DNA from: Prevotellaceae bacterium | GTDB taxonomy: Bacteria; Bacteroidota; Bacteroidia; Bacteroidales; Bacteroidaceae | Length of the DNA: 17,906 nt | Reading direction: 5' to 3' | Assembly (NCBI GenBank): GCA_030523505.1 | Contig: JAUNIK010000010.1 | Span: 1 to 17,906 of the forward strand | Part shown: one piece after another, positions 7,273 to 14,631 of the stretch | How positions within the stretch are numbered: the stretch's first letter is position 1 | Layout of the letters: each line of letters begins with the position of its first letter | Made by a program: the position numbers and the translations under genes | The notes under the pieces: model-generated | The model's database searches: none | What the model was told of the DNA's origin: nothing | The model's input: the letters and a program-made list of their open reading frames with translations, nothing else

Positions 7273-10200
7273 TTATACTAAGCCACGACCGTGACAGTTC
7301 TTGAACTTCTTGCCTGAACCGCAAGGACATGGGTCGTTGCGTCCTGGAAGCTTCTCTTTTACTATTGGCTGTACTGGACGGCGGGCACCTTCGCGTGTAT
7401 CCTGCGATGCTGCCTGCTGCATTCCGCCACCCTGCTGTACCTGCTGAGGAGCGTCGGCATCAGCCTTCTGCTCGTTGTAGCGCTGTGAGTGCTGCTCAGG
7501 AGCAGCCTCGCGAACCTCCTGCTGTGCTACCTGCTCAGGAATCATGGCACGCATGAGGATAGCAGCGATACGGTTGTTCATGTCGTCAACCATGTTGTCG
7601 AAGAGCTTCACAGACTCAAGTTTGAAGATAAGCAATGGGTCTTTCTGCTCGTATGACGCATTCTGTACAGAGTGCTTCAACTCATCCAACTGACGGAGGT
7701 TCTCCTTCCAGCAGTCATCGATGATATGGAGCATGATAACCTTTTCGAACTGCTTCACAACGTCCTTTGCCTCAGTCTCGTAAGCGAGTTTCATGTCGCA
7801 AGGGATATTGAATACATGACGCTGGTCGGTGATTGGCACCATGATACGCTCGTACTGGTTCATTGGGTTCTCCCAGATGTTCTTGATAACAGGCCAAGCA
7901 ACCTCCTGGATGCGGTCGGTACGACGCTTGAAGTTCTCGATAGCCTTCTGGAAGGCTGTCTCCTGAAGTGCTTCGAGCTTACCGCCGTTGAACTCCTCTT
8001 CGGTGAAAGGACATTCCATAGCAAGAACCTTGAGGAACTGCTCGCGACATCCCACATAGTCGTTCTTGGTGGTGATGCTTACGACGCGGTCCCAGATGAT
8101 GTTGGTGATGTCCATTCCGATACGCTCACCCATGAGGGCATGACGGCGCTTCTCATAGATGACGGTACGCTGCTTGTTCATTACATCGTCGTACTCAAGG
8201 AGATGCTTACGAGTACCGAAGTGGTTCTCCTCTACCTTCTTCTGTGCACGCTCGATGCTATTGTTGATCATTGAAGACTCGATACGCTCGCCCTCCTTGA
8301 ATCCGAGGCGGTCCATTACGCTTGCGATACGCTCAGAACCGAACAGACGCATCAGTTTGTCTTCGAGAGAAACATAGAATACAGATGAACCTGGGTCACC
8401 CTGACGACCTGCACGACCACGAAGCTGACGGTCAACACGGCGGCTCTCGTGACGCTCAGTACCGATGATAGCAAGACCGCCGGCAGCCTTAACCTCGTCA
8501 GAGAGCTTGATATCGGTACCACGACCAGCCATGTTGGTTGCGATAGTAACGACACCGAGTTTCTTCTCCACTGGTTTGCCATCGATCATGACAGTTCCCA
8601 ATACGCTGCGACCAGCCTCGGCTACGATATCAGCCTCCTTCTGGTGGAGCTTAGCGTTAAGAACCTGACAAGGGATGCGGTTCTGGTCGAGCATCTTCTT
8701 CAAGAGCTCAGAGATTTCAACCGATGTGGTACCAACGAGACAAGGGCGTCCCGAGTTACGCATCTCGATAATCTCCTGGATTACAGCCTTGTATTTCTCG
8801 CGGTTGGTCTTGTAAACACGGTCGTCAAGGTCGAAGCGGGCGATAGGACGGTTGGTTGGAATCTCCACAACATCAAGCTTGTAGATATCCCAGAACTCAC
8901 CAGCCTCGGTTGTCGCTGTACCGGTCATACCAGCCAACTTATGATACATACGGAAGTAGTTCTGGAGGGTGATGGTTGCGAAAGTCTGTGTCGCTGCCTC
9001 TACCTTCACATGTTCCTTTGCCTCGACAGCCTGATGGAGACCATCCGACCAGCGGCGGCCTTCCATGATACGACCTGTCTGCTCATCGACAATCTTTACC
9101 TCGCCATCGATGACAACATACTCGTCGTCCTTGTTGAACATACAGTAAGCCTTGAGCAACTGCTGGAGAGTGTGAACACGCTCGCTCTGAACAGCATAGT
9201 GAGCCAGCATCTCGTCCTTCTTGTTGATGCGCTCCTCTTCGGTGAGGGTGGCGTCAGCCTCGAGAGCCGAGAGCTCTGAGGTGATGTCAGGAAGCACGAA
9301 TAGTTTCTCGTCCTTTACCTGGTTAGCAAGCCATGATGTACCCTTGTCGGTGAGGTCGCATGAGTTCAATTTCTCGTCAACAACGAAATACAGAGGCTCG
9401 ACAGCCTTTGGCATCTCGCGGTTGTTGTTCTGCATATAGTACTCCTCGGTCTTGAGCATACCTGTCTTGATACCTTCCTCCGAGAGATACTTGATGAGAG
9501 CCTTGTTCTTTGGGAGACACTTGTAAGAACGGAACAATGAGAGGAAACCGTCTTCGTTGAGTTTCGCTGCATCGTCCTTCTTGCCTGCCTCGAGCAAACG
9601 CTGGCTTTCAGCAATCTTGTTCTTTGCATCAGCAAGATACTCGGTAGCCAACTTACGCTGTACGCCTACGAGGCGCTCTACCAATGGCTGATACTCCTCG
9701 AACATCTGGTCGTCGCCCTTTGGAATAGGACCAGATATAATAAGAGGTGTACGAGCGTCGTCGATAAGCACTGAGTCAACCTCATCGACGATGGCATAGT
9801 TGTGGGCACGCTGTACGAGGTCAGCAGGCGAGATTGCCATGTTGTCGCGGAGGTAGTCGAAACCGAACTCGTTGTTGGTACCGAAGGTGATATCCGCCAT
9901 ATAAGCACGGCGACGCTCAGGAGAGTTAGGGCGGTGCTTGTCGATGCAATCAACTGAAAGGCCGTTGAACATATAGAGAGGGCCCATCCACTCAGAGTCA
10001 CGCTTAGCGAGGTAGTCGTTCACTGTAACGACATGAACACCGTTTCCGGTCAATGCGTTAAGGAAGACAGGGAGAGTAGCCACGAGGGTCTTACCCTCAC
10101 CGGTAGCCATCTCGGCAATCTTACCCTGATGGAGCACTGTACCACCGAAGAGCTGTACATCGTAGTGAACCATCTCCCATTTGAGGTCGTTGCCACCGGC

Positions 10201-10683
10201 AGTCCAGTGGTTGTGGTAGATAGCCTTGTCACCATCAATAGTGATGAAGTCGTTGCCTGGCTTGGCAGCGAGCTCACGGTCGAAGTCGGTAGCGGTAACG
10301 ATAGTCTCCTCGTTCTCGGCGAAACGGCGTGCGGTATCCTTCACGATGCTGAATGCAACAGGCATGACATCGTTCAGAGCCTTCTCATAGATTTCGAGAG
10401 CCTCTTTCTCTAACTTGTCGATCTGGTTGAAGATAGACTCGCGCTCATCGATAGGAGTACCTTCGATGGTAGCTTTGAGTTCTTCAATCTTCTTTTTCTG
10501 TTCTGCAGCAGATGACTGTACATACTGCTGGATTTCCTTTGTCTTGGCGCGCAGTTCGTCGTTCGACAAGGCTTTGATTTCAGGATAAGCCTTCTTAACG
10601 GTCTCCACGAATGGCTGGATGAGCTTCATATCGCGTGAAGACTTGTTGCCAAAGATTGACTGCAAAAATTTGTTGAAATTCAT
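7273..10683 (-). CDS. secA: Preprotein translocase ATPase SecA
   Basis: The 1136-residue SecA is longer than E. coli SecA (901), as usual in Bacteroidota. The motor has Walker A MATGEGKT (192-199), VDEVDS (299-304), GMTGTA (585-590), [10 protein letters not shown] (717-726) and the arginine-rich [11 protein letters not shown] (753-763). Extra length lies near residues 50-100 and in a charged helical stretch at about 335-380. After a Gln-rich linker (about 1060-1105) the C-terminus carries a zinc motif with Cys1119, Cys1121, Cys1130 and His1131, which binds SecB and phospholipid in other species. SecA drives unfolded precursors through SecYEG at the inner membrane. It follows a 118-nt leader with possible alternative hairpins. 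No SecM-like upstream peptide gene is seen. Confidence 0.98.
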   Translation of the reverse strand: MNFNKFLQSIFGNKSSRDMKLIQPFVETVKKAYPEIKALSNDELRAKTKEIQQYVQSSAAEQKKKIEELKATIEGTPIDERESIFNQIDKLEKEALEIYEKALNDVMPVAFSIVKDTARRFAENEETIVTATDFDRELAAKPGNDFITIDGDKAIYHNHWTAGGNDLKWEMVHYDVQLFGGTVLHQGKIAEMATGEGKTLVATLPVFLNALTGNGVHVVTVNDYLAKRDSEWMGPLYMFNGLSVDCIDKHRPNSPERRRAYMADITFGTNNEFGFDYLRDNMAISPADLVQRAHNYAIVDEVDSVLIDDARTPLIISGPIPKGDDQMFEEYQPLVERLVGVQRKLATEYLADAKNKIAESQRLLEAGKKDDAAKLNEDGFLSLFRSYKCLPKNKALIKYLSEEGIKTGMLKTEEYYMQNNNREMPKAVEPLYFVVDEKLNSCDLTDKGTSWLANQVKDEKLFVLPDITSELSALEADATLTEEERINKKDEMLAHYAVQSERVHTLQQLLKAYCMFNKDDEYVVIDGEVKIVDEQTGRIMEGRRWSDGLHQAVEAKEHVKVEAATQTFATITLQNYFRMYHKLAGMTGTATTEAGEFWDIYKLDVVEIPTNRPIARFDLDDRVYKTNREKYKAVIQEIIEMRNSGRPCLVGTTSVEISELLKKMLDQNRIPCQVLNAKLHQKEADIVAEAGRSVLGTVMIDGKPVEKKLGVVTIATNMAGRGTDIKLSDEVKAAGGLAIIGTERHESRRVDRQLRGRAGRQGDPGSSVFYVSLEDKLMRLFGSERIASVMDRLGFKEGERIESSMINNSIERAQKKVEENHFGTRKHLLEYDDVMNKQRTVIYEKRRHALMGERIGMDITNIIWDRVVSITTKNDYVGCREQFLKVLAMECPFTEEEFNGGKLEALQETAFQKAIENFKRRTDRIQEVAWPVIKNIWENPMNQYERIMVPITDQRHVFNIPCDMKLAYETEAKDVVKQFEKVIMLHIIDDCWKENLRQLDELKHSVQNASYEQKDPLLIFKLESVKLFDNMVDDMNNRIAAILMRAMIPEQVAQQEVREAAPEQHSQRYNEQKADADAPQQVQQGGGMQQAASQDTREGARRPVQPIVKEKLPGRNDPCPCGSGKKFKNCHGRGLV

Positions 10684-10801
10684 ATTGTTGTATTTTTATT
10701 TTGTTTTCTTGATTAGGCCCTGCCAATGATGGCAGGGAAGGGGACAGATTTTTTTCTCATAAAGCGCCTTCCCTTCAGGGAGGGATGGGGTAGGCTGCTT
10801 T
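10684..10801 (-). promoter_or_regulatory. secA leader with hairpins and an alternative pairing
   Basis: No TAnnTTTG box is seen, so secA is probably transcribed from further upstream. Hairpin 2 is ccctgcc/ggcaggg (10718-10724 with 10731-10737, 6-nt loop). Hairpin 1 is at 10767-10784 with a four-base loop; the minus-strand RNA has six pairs and one mismatch. A third, perfect 7-bp pairing joins 10735-10741 (gggaagg) with 10767-10773 (ccttccc) and would break both hairpins. The pyrimidine-rich part resembles short dispersed intergenic repeats that I remember from Bacteroidota genomes, so a repeat rather than a regulator is possible. Confidence 0.45.
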
Positions 10802-12205
10802 TTAAAACAGCGGCTTGGCCTTGCAGGCGTTAGGGGCGCGGATGTGGATGCTCTTCGCAATGGTTGGTGCGATGCGCTCTGTTGTTACCGGTGTTTCAAT
10901 ATGTTCTGCCTTGATGTTCGCCCCGAGGAAGATGATTGGGAACGGAACGAATGCTGTGCGATGATGATACGATGTGTTGTCATCCTCGTTGACGATGTTC
11001 CATCCTGGTCGAACCTCCACCCACAGGTCGCCTGTTATGGCGGTGTCGTAAGGGCTTGTGCTTACCGAAGCCACTCCTGAGGTCATCATCAGCAGGTCTT
11101 TCGAACGCTGGATGATTTCCGAATAAGAACTCTTCTGGTCCTCGATGAGCTTCTGGTTCAGGTAAATCTGATTCTTATAGTAACCCTCAACCCATGTTCC
11201 GCTGCCATAGATAGCCGAGAGATACATGTTGAGGAGTTGCGATGTGCGGTTGATATAGAATGTACCCGTTGGTATGTGGTACTTCGCATAGTCCACCTCC
11301 GGTTCGTCGGTGTCGCCGGTGGCTGTTATCACGAACAGCACATTGTCGCGACCAATCTTTGCCTCGATGCCCGAGACGAGATTGCCGAGAGTCTTGTCGA
11401 GCGATGTATAGACACCCTCCATCTCGGTGCGCTGTCCCATCTGGTCGCCCAAACGAGCCGAGAGCGTCACTGCGATATAGTCGGTAACCTCATCGCGACC
11501 CACGGCGTTGTCGTTGATGCAACTCAGTGTGGCGTTAGCAACAAGATCGTTCATCAGGTCTTTTTTGCCCGATGTGACGGTGGAGTTGTAGGCACGCACC
11601 CATGTCTGAGCCGTTGCTGGATAATAGGCAGATGTAGCCCACGAGGCGCTGCGCTCTTCAATCCAGAATGCTCCGTCGGCAGCATGACCTGCTGACAGAA
11701 TGGCAGCATCTTGGTTTTGGGCAAAGCCGAACACCAGTGCACGACCGTTGGTAGAGACCTTCAACTCATCGCTGACGGTGGATGTGGCGATATGCTCAGG
11801 CGATGCAACCTTCTTCTGGTCATAGACGCAGTACTCCGGACGCAAGGTCTTGCGGTTGAGCCACTGCTGTGACATTATCTTATTATACTGCGGAGTGGTG
11901 CCTGTAGCGATGCACGCAACAGCCGAAGCACGATCGACAGGTTCGAAAGGATACTCCACAGCCTCATACACACGGCCCTCCTGCAGGAGTCGGCGGAAGC
12001 CGTCCTGACCATAGAGTGGTGCGAAATGCTCCAGATAATCGGTGCGCAACTGGTCGATGGTGATGTTCACCACCAGTCGTGGCGCTGAATGAAGGCTCTG
12101 CGCCTCAAGGTCGAATCCATACAAAGTGGCGAGGAGCGCTGCCAGATAGAAGCGTCCAAGACCATTATGGAGCAGGGGCTGTATGTTGCGTTTATTTCTT
12201 TTCAT
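10802..12205 (-). CDS. Exported alkaline-phosphatase-superfamily protein, probably catalytically degenerate
   Basis: The 467-residue protein has a signal-like N-terminus (about 1-36) and a type I phosphodiesterase/alkaline-phosphatase-superfamily fold. Recognisable parts are LVVNITIDQLRTDYL (44-58, metal-ligand Asp51), the GFRRLLQEG helix, ATGTTP (100-105), FPIIFLGANIK (422-432) and ERIAPTIAKS (443-452). Compared from memory with PafA, most catalytic positions are replaced: the nucleophile Thr region reads DRAS (91-94), the DxxxH pair falls on Ala250 and Asp254, and the ADHG motif reads ATGD (295-298). His414/His415 may match the last ligand. A pseudoenzyme with a binding or assembly role seems likelier than a working phosphatase. 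Its start overlaps the lnb stop by 14 nt. Confidence 0.8.
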   Translation of the reverse strand: MKRNKRNIQPLLHNGLGRFYLAALLATLYGFDLEAQSLHSAPRLVVNITIDQLRTDYLEHFAPLYGQDGFRRLLQEGRVYEAVEYPFEPVDRASAVACIATGTTPQYNKIMSQQWLNRKTLRPEYCVYDQKKVASPEHIATSTVSDELKVSTNGRALVFGFAQNQDAAILSAGHAADGAFWIEERSASWATSAYYPATAQTWVRAYNSTVTSGKKDLMNDLVANATLSCINDNAVGRDEVTDYIAVTLSARLGDQMGQRTEMEGVYTSLDKTLGNLVSGIEAKIGRDNVLFVITATGDTDEPEVDYAKYHIPTGTFYINRTSQLLNMYLSAIYGSGTWVEGYYKNQIYLNQKLIEDQKSSYSEIIQRSKDLLMMTSGVASVSTSPYDTAITGDLWVEVRPGWNIVNEDDNTSYHHRTAFVPFPIIFLGANIKAEHIETPVTTERIAPTIAKSIHIRAPNACKAKPLF

Positions 12206-13463
12206 TTTCTTTCAGTCCGTAAGAACTCATAAATCTATAGAACAAAACCAGTGCCAATCCTATTACACCTTCGGCAAATGTCTGCCAGATGTTCACAAGA
12301 AGAGCAACGCTAAAGCAGAATTCGAGTATCAGGGTCAATCCGCAGTCCTTGCCTTTGCGGAAGTTATTGATGATTCTCCAAGCGAAGAACAGCGACAGAG
12401 GATTGAACACAAGTATCTGTAAATTAATGCGTACCGTTGGATGCTGCGAGAAAATCATCAAGAGGAGAATCAGTCCCGGTATGCCCGACAGAAGGAGCAG
12501 GAAGGCATCAAATTGCCAGAGGCGTCGTTTCAGTCGGTATTTCTCGAGCAGGGTGATTGCCAATGCTATGAATATGAGATAGACAGCCACTGCGTCAGGG
12601 CGTGTGAACTGGTCGAGAAGCGACGAACCACCGTAGTTGTATTGCGAAGGAGTTGCCCAGAACTCGTTCTTTACCAGTGGACGAGCCTCGCCGTTACGGC
12701 TGATGAGTGCACGGTGGAAGTCCCTCTTCAGATTGTCGGGCAGGAACTGCTGCTGACGGTAGTCGGTGGCTTTGTCGGAACCCACACCCAACAGGAAGTC
12801 GTTGCCCCAGCGAGCCCACAGGTGGTTCCCGTTCCAGAGGTGAATCAGTTCACGGTAGGTAGGGGTGAATTCCTTCATTTCGCGATAGTCGAGTTTGCCT
12901 TCCAAACCTTTCTCGATGATGTCGCGAGCACGAGTGGTGCAGTTATCGTAGTAGAAATTGTAACGATAGTAGCGGTTCTCAGGCAGATAATTCTCAAACA
13001 CGGCATTGATGATGTTACGCTTCTCCTGTGCGGTCAAGTCGAGCACCTGCTCATAGATGCCGCAGTTGAAGTAGTTGTAACGATCAACGAAGCCCTCCCA
13101 GGTCTCGATTTCCATTCGGTAGTCGGTCAAGCCGAAGGCGAACCTAACCACAAAGAAACTCTGCTTCTGGTCGAAGATGCCCCAGTTAGCCAGCAGATCC
13201 TCGCCCGTTTGGAGGTTGTGGATGCGAATGCCCGTGTGACCATAGAGCGCATATATCATGTTGTGAGGCTCGCAGGTGATGAGGCTAATCTCTATCTGGC
13301 TCATCAGCGAGTCGTTGGCGGCAGTCGTTGGAGCAGTGTCGCCGTCACTCATCTCGGCAGGTTGGTCCTGAGCCGAGAGGGCGGAAGTGAAGCCCAAGAG
13401 CAATGCGATGAGCAAGCCCTTGAACCAATGTATCGCTGTGTATGATGTTTCTTTTGTACGCAT
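12192..13463 (-). CDS. lnb: Lnb-type lipoprotein N-acyltransferase (DUF4105 plus five TM helices)
   Basis: The 423-residue protein has an N-terminal signal/anchor segment (about 14-32, ending LSAQ), a periplasmic DUF4105/Lnb_N domain (about 55-270) and five C-terminal TM helices between about 290 and 413. The domain shows ITCEPHNMIYALYGHTGIRI (62-81, His76) and YYDNCTTRARDII (171-183, Cys175). The His...Cys order resembles the permuted NlpC/P60-LRAT fold, so Cys175 may carry the acyl chain; this is inference. Bacteroides Lnb adds the third acyl chain to lipoproteins in place of Lnt. The frame is open upstream to 13712, but the ATG at 13463 is chosen because it gives a clean signal segment and sits just behind a consensus promoter. 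Confidence 0.82.
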   Translation of the reverse strand: MRTKETSYTAIHWFKGLLIALLLGFTSALSAQDQPAEMSDGDTAPTTAANDSLMSQIEISLITCEPHNMIYALYGHTGIRIHNLQTGEDLLANWGIFDQKQSFFVVRFAFGLTDYRMEIETWEGFVDRYNYFNCGIYEQVLDLTAQEKRNIINAVFENYLPENRYYRYNFYYDNCTTRARDIIEKGLEGKLDYREMKEFTPTYRELIHLWNGNHLWARWGNDFLLGVGSDKATDYRQQQFLPDNLKRDFHRALISRNGEARPLVKNEFWATPSQYNYGGSSLLDQFTRPDAVAVYLIFIALAITLLEKYRLKRRLWQFDAFLLLLSGIPGLILLLMIFSQHPTVRINLQILVFNPLSLFFAWRIINNFRKGKDCGLTLILEFCFSVALLVNIWQTFAEGVIGLALVLFYRFMSSYGLKENEKK

Positions 13464-13472
13464 ATTGACTGC

Positions 13473-13503
13473 AAAGTTACTAAAAAAAGCCCACTTGTCA
13501 AAG
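13473..13503 (-). promoter_or_regulatory. Consensus Bacteroidota promoter of lnb
   Basis: Read on the minus strand, TTTG (13500-13503) is followed after 19 nt by TAACTTTG (13473-13480), matching the TTTG-n19-TAnnTTTG consensus. The lnb ATG lies about 10 nt further on, so the 5' untranslated region must be very short or absent. A start further upstream would place this promoter inside the coding region, which supports the shorter protein. Confidence 0.8.
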
Positions 13504-13654
13504 CAAAATTCCTTATTTATTTTCGCGTATCTGTATGCACGCGAGGCCGTTTGTAAAGTCTGTTCACAAGAAAACGGTGCAGAGAAATCTGACGAAATAG
13601 AAACGAAAACGAGTAAAAAACGGACGGATAACGGCTCTTCAGCGGTGGCTTTCT

Positions 13655-13717
13655 GTGAAAGTGGTGGAATGAGGGTGTCATTCCATTGAAATGAGGTGGT
13701 CATTCCGCCCAAATGAG
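13655..13717. repeat. Copy of the aaagYggtggaatga motif leading into 22-bp tandem repeats
   Basis: gtgaaagtggtggaatgag at 13655-13673 differs by one base from the copy at 62-80. From 13668 the sequence runs as imperfect 22-bp tandem units (13668-13689 and 13690-13711, 16 of 22 identical), with a third partial unit starting at 13712. Each full unit contains aatgagg followed by tcattcc, so the copies alternate in orientation; tggaatga (13665-13672) and tcattcca (13678-13685) form an 8-bp stem with a 5-nt loop. A shortened agcggtgg is also present at 13641-13648. Confidence 0.65.
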
Positions 13718-13837
13718 GAGCTTAAAACGGCGCTTTTATGGGCTTGGAACGGCAGTTTTAGGCGGGGAAATGAGGCCTTTTGGAAAAGCAAAAGGCACAG
13801 TGGCTTGATAATCAGCGACTTGCGTAAATCGCTGAAA

Positions 13838-13883
13838 TTCGCGTATTTGCGAGCAAGAGTGATGCTGGTTGAAAATACGCGAA
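13838..13883. repeat. 11-bp perfect inverted repeat, 24-nt loop
   Basis: ttcgcgtattt (13838-13848) is the exact reverse complement of aaatacgcgaa (13873-13883). A smaller stem, cagcga/tcgctg, lies just upstream (about 13813-13834). There is no T-tract on either side, so it is not an obvious terminator. A related ttcgcgtat occurs near 13520 close to the lnb promoter. Confidence 0.6.
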
Positions 13884-14010
13884 ATATGGAGCCTTTGTGA
13901 GAAGAATTTGTAAATAATATTGGAGTGAAATAATGTGTAAGAAAAACGCGCTTTTGCAGTTCGCCCATAATCCTCTGTGTTTTGCTGATTGAAGAAAACC
14001 GACATAAACC

Positions 14011-14132
14011 CCGCAGTGAGTTTGATGTTCTCTGAACATCTTGAATCTGCCTTGATTGCCTGAGGATTAATGCAAGCATTATCCATCAGTCACTCAACCC
14101 ATATTCAGTTCTTCGAACTAAACTCACTGCGG
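14011..14132. repeat. Cloverleaf-like inverted-repeat unit (candidate structured RNA)
   Basis: A 13-bp perfect inverted repeat, ccgcagtgagttt (14011-14023) with aaactcactgcgg (14120-14132), encloses three hairpins. Hairpin A is gatgttc-tct-gaacatc (14024-14040). Hairpin B is 14060-14089, about 12 bp with two bulges and a caag loop. Hairpin C is agttc-ttc-gaact (14107-14119). A starts at the base next to the outer 5' arm and C ends at the base next to the outer 3' arm, giving a compact four-way junction of 122 nt. It matches no RNA family I recognise, and the transcribed strand is unknown. Confidence 0.6.
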
Positions 14133-14251
14133 CGATAAACCAAGCTCGTTTCACTCGCGATAAACCAATCTGTGCGCTGGTAATCCAGACACACAGGAGA
14201 GGGTGTCTGGATAGCCGTATCCGAATGGCGGTTTATTTCTGGTTTATCGCC
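14131..14251. repeat. Nested palindrome: 12-bp outer, 7-bp middle and 10-bp inner stems
   Basis: Outer arms are ggcgataaacca (14131-14142) and tggtttatcgcc (14240-14251). Middle arms are ataaacc (14160-14166) and ggtttat (14230-14236). Inner arms are atccagacac (14183-14192) and gtgtctggat (14203-14212) with a 10-nt loop. All are perfect, and the whole folds into one long interrupted hairpin. The 12-bp ends would fit terminal inverted repeats of a MITE-like element, but no clear target-site duplication is seen. It abuts the 14011-14132 unit, sharing two bases. Confidence 0.6.
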
Positions 14252-14293
14252 TTGCTGTTCTTTTTCATCCATAGGATGTATGGAAGGGTTCGG

Positions 14294-14327
14294 ATTGTTG
14301 TCGGAAAGTTCACTTTCCAGAAACAAT
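14294..14327. repeat. Imperfect 34-nt palindrome
   Basis: attgtt (14294-14299) pairs with aacaat (14322-14327), and ggaaagt (14303-14309) pairs with actttcc (14312-14318), leaving a small internal loop and a very short apical loop. It continues the run of palindromes in this intergenic region. No gene-linked role is evident. Confidence 0.5.
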
Positions 14328-14533
14328 ACGGAAACTTACATAATGAACACGAAGGGTTCAAAAAAGAACTGAGCAAGGGGTTTGTTTTTGTTTATTTTCA
14401 ATCCACGCCCAACATGGGATTCTCCTTTATAAGACGGTATTTTAGGGCGTTTTGGGTGGTGGGATGATGCTCGCGCGACTTAACGGGTATCAAAAATCGT
14501 CTTAAAAAACCTTATTTATTTCACGCGCGATGA

Positions 14534-14563
14534 TTTTATTTCATAAAAAATGAGTATCTTTGC
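14534..14563 (+). promoter_or_regulatory. Bacteroidota-type promoter for the outer-membrane-protein gene cluster
   Basis: TATCTTTGC at 14555-14563 fits the TAnnTTTG -7 box. A TTTT at 14534-14537 is a weak -33 candidate with slightly short spacing (17 nt). The ATG at 14632 leaves an untranslated leader of roughly 60 nt. Confidence 0.65.
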
Positions 14564-14631
14564 ACTTTGTATGGCGGTGTGGATACGTTTCCCGCCAACA
14601 AAACAAACGATAAAAAGATAAAATTCAGATA

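Larger units (their letters stand above)
13464..14631. other. 1.17-kb intergenic region with dense inverted repeats and no convincing gene
   Basis: It lies between the divergent lnb and outer-membrane-protein genes. Short open frames exist on both strands (for example 14225-14467 plus, 13678-14079 minus). None has a recognised domain, a promoter at the right distance, or the codon character of the neighbours. Instead the region holds repeat copies (13639-13720), an 11-bp inverted repeat (13838-13883), a multi-hairpin unit (14011-14132), a nested palindrome (14131-14251) and a further imperfect palindrome (14294-14327). Base composition is more AT-rich than in the neighbouring genes. Confidence 0.7.

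Noticed and set aside
8449..9279. 276-codon open frame antisense to secA
   Set aside because: It is a long shadow frame produced by the codon bias of secA; there is no signal, domain or promoter.
10802..10840. RAPN near the C-terminus of the phosphatase-like protein, directly before secA, as a SecM-like arrest peptide
   Set aside because: Arrest motifs of this kind are RAGP or RAPP/RAPG with the critical Pro/Gly; here RAPN lies in the usual C-terminal segment of the family, so the resemblance is probably chance.
12441..13445. 334-codon open frame antisense to lnb
   Set aside because: Shadow of a gene with clear domain and promoter evidence on the other strand.
62..13673. CRISPR array from the repeated aaagYggtggaatga motif
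   Set aside because: There are only three clear copies, with irregular spacing and no cas genes.
13678..14079. 133-codon minus-strand open frame and its overlapping alternatives
   Set aside because: Several frames overlap on the same strand, none resembles a family, and the region is repeat-rich.
14131..14251. Integron attC site
   Set aside because: The arms lack the GTTRRRY/RYYYAAC core sites, and no integrase or cassette genes are nearby.
14225..14467. 80-codon plus-strand open frame in the intergenic region
   Set aside because: It overlaps the nested palindrome, has no recognisable domain or promoter, and its aromatic-rich translation looks like read-through of AT-rich non-coding DNA.
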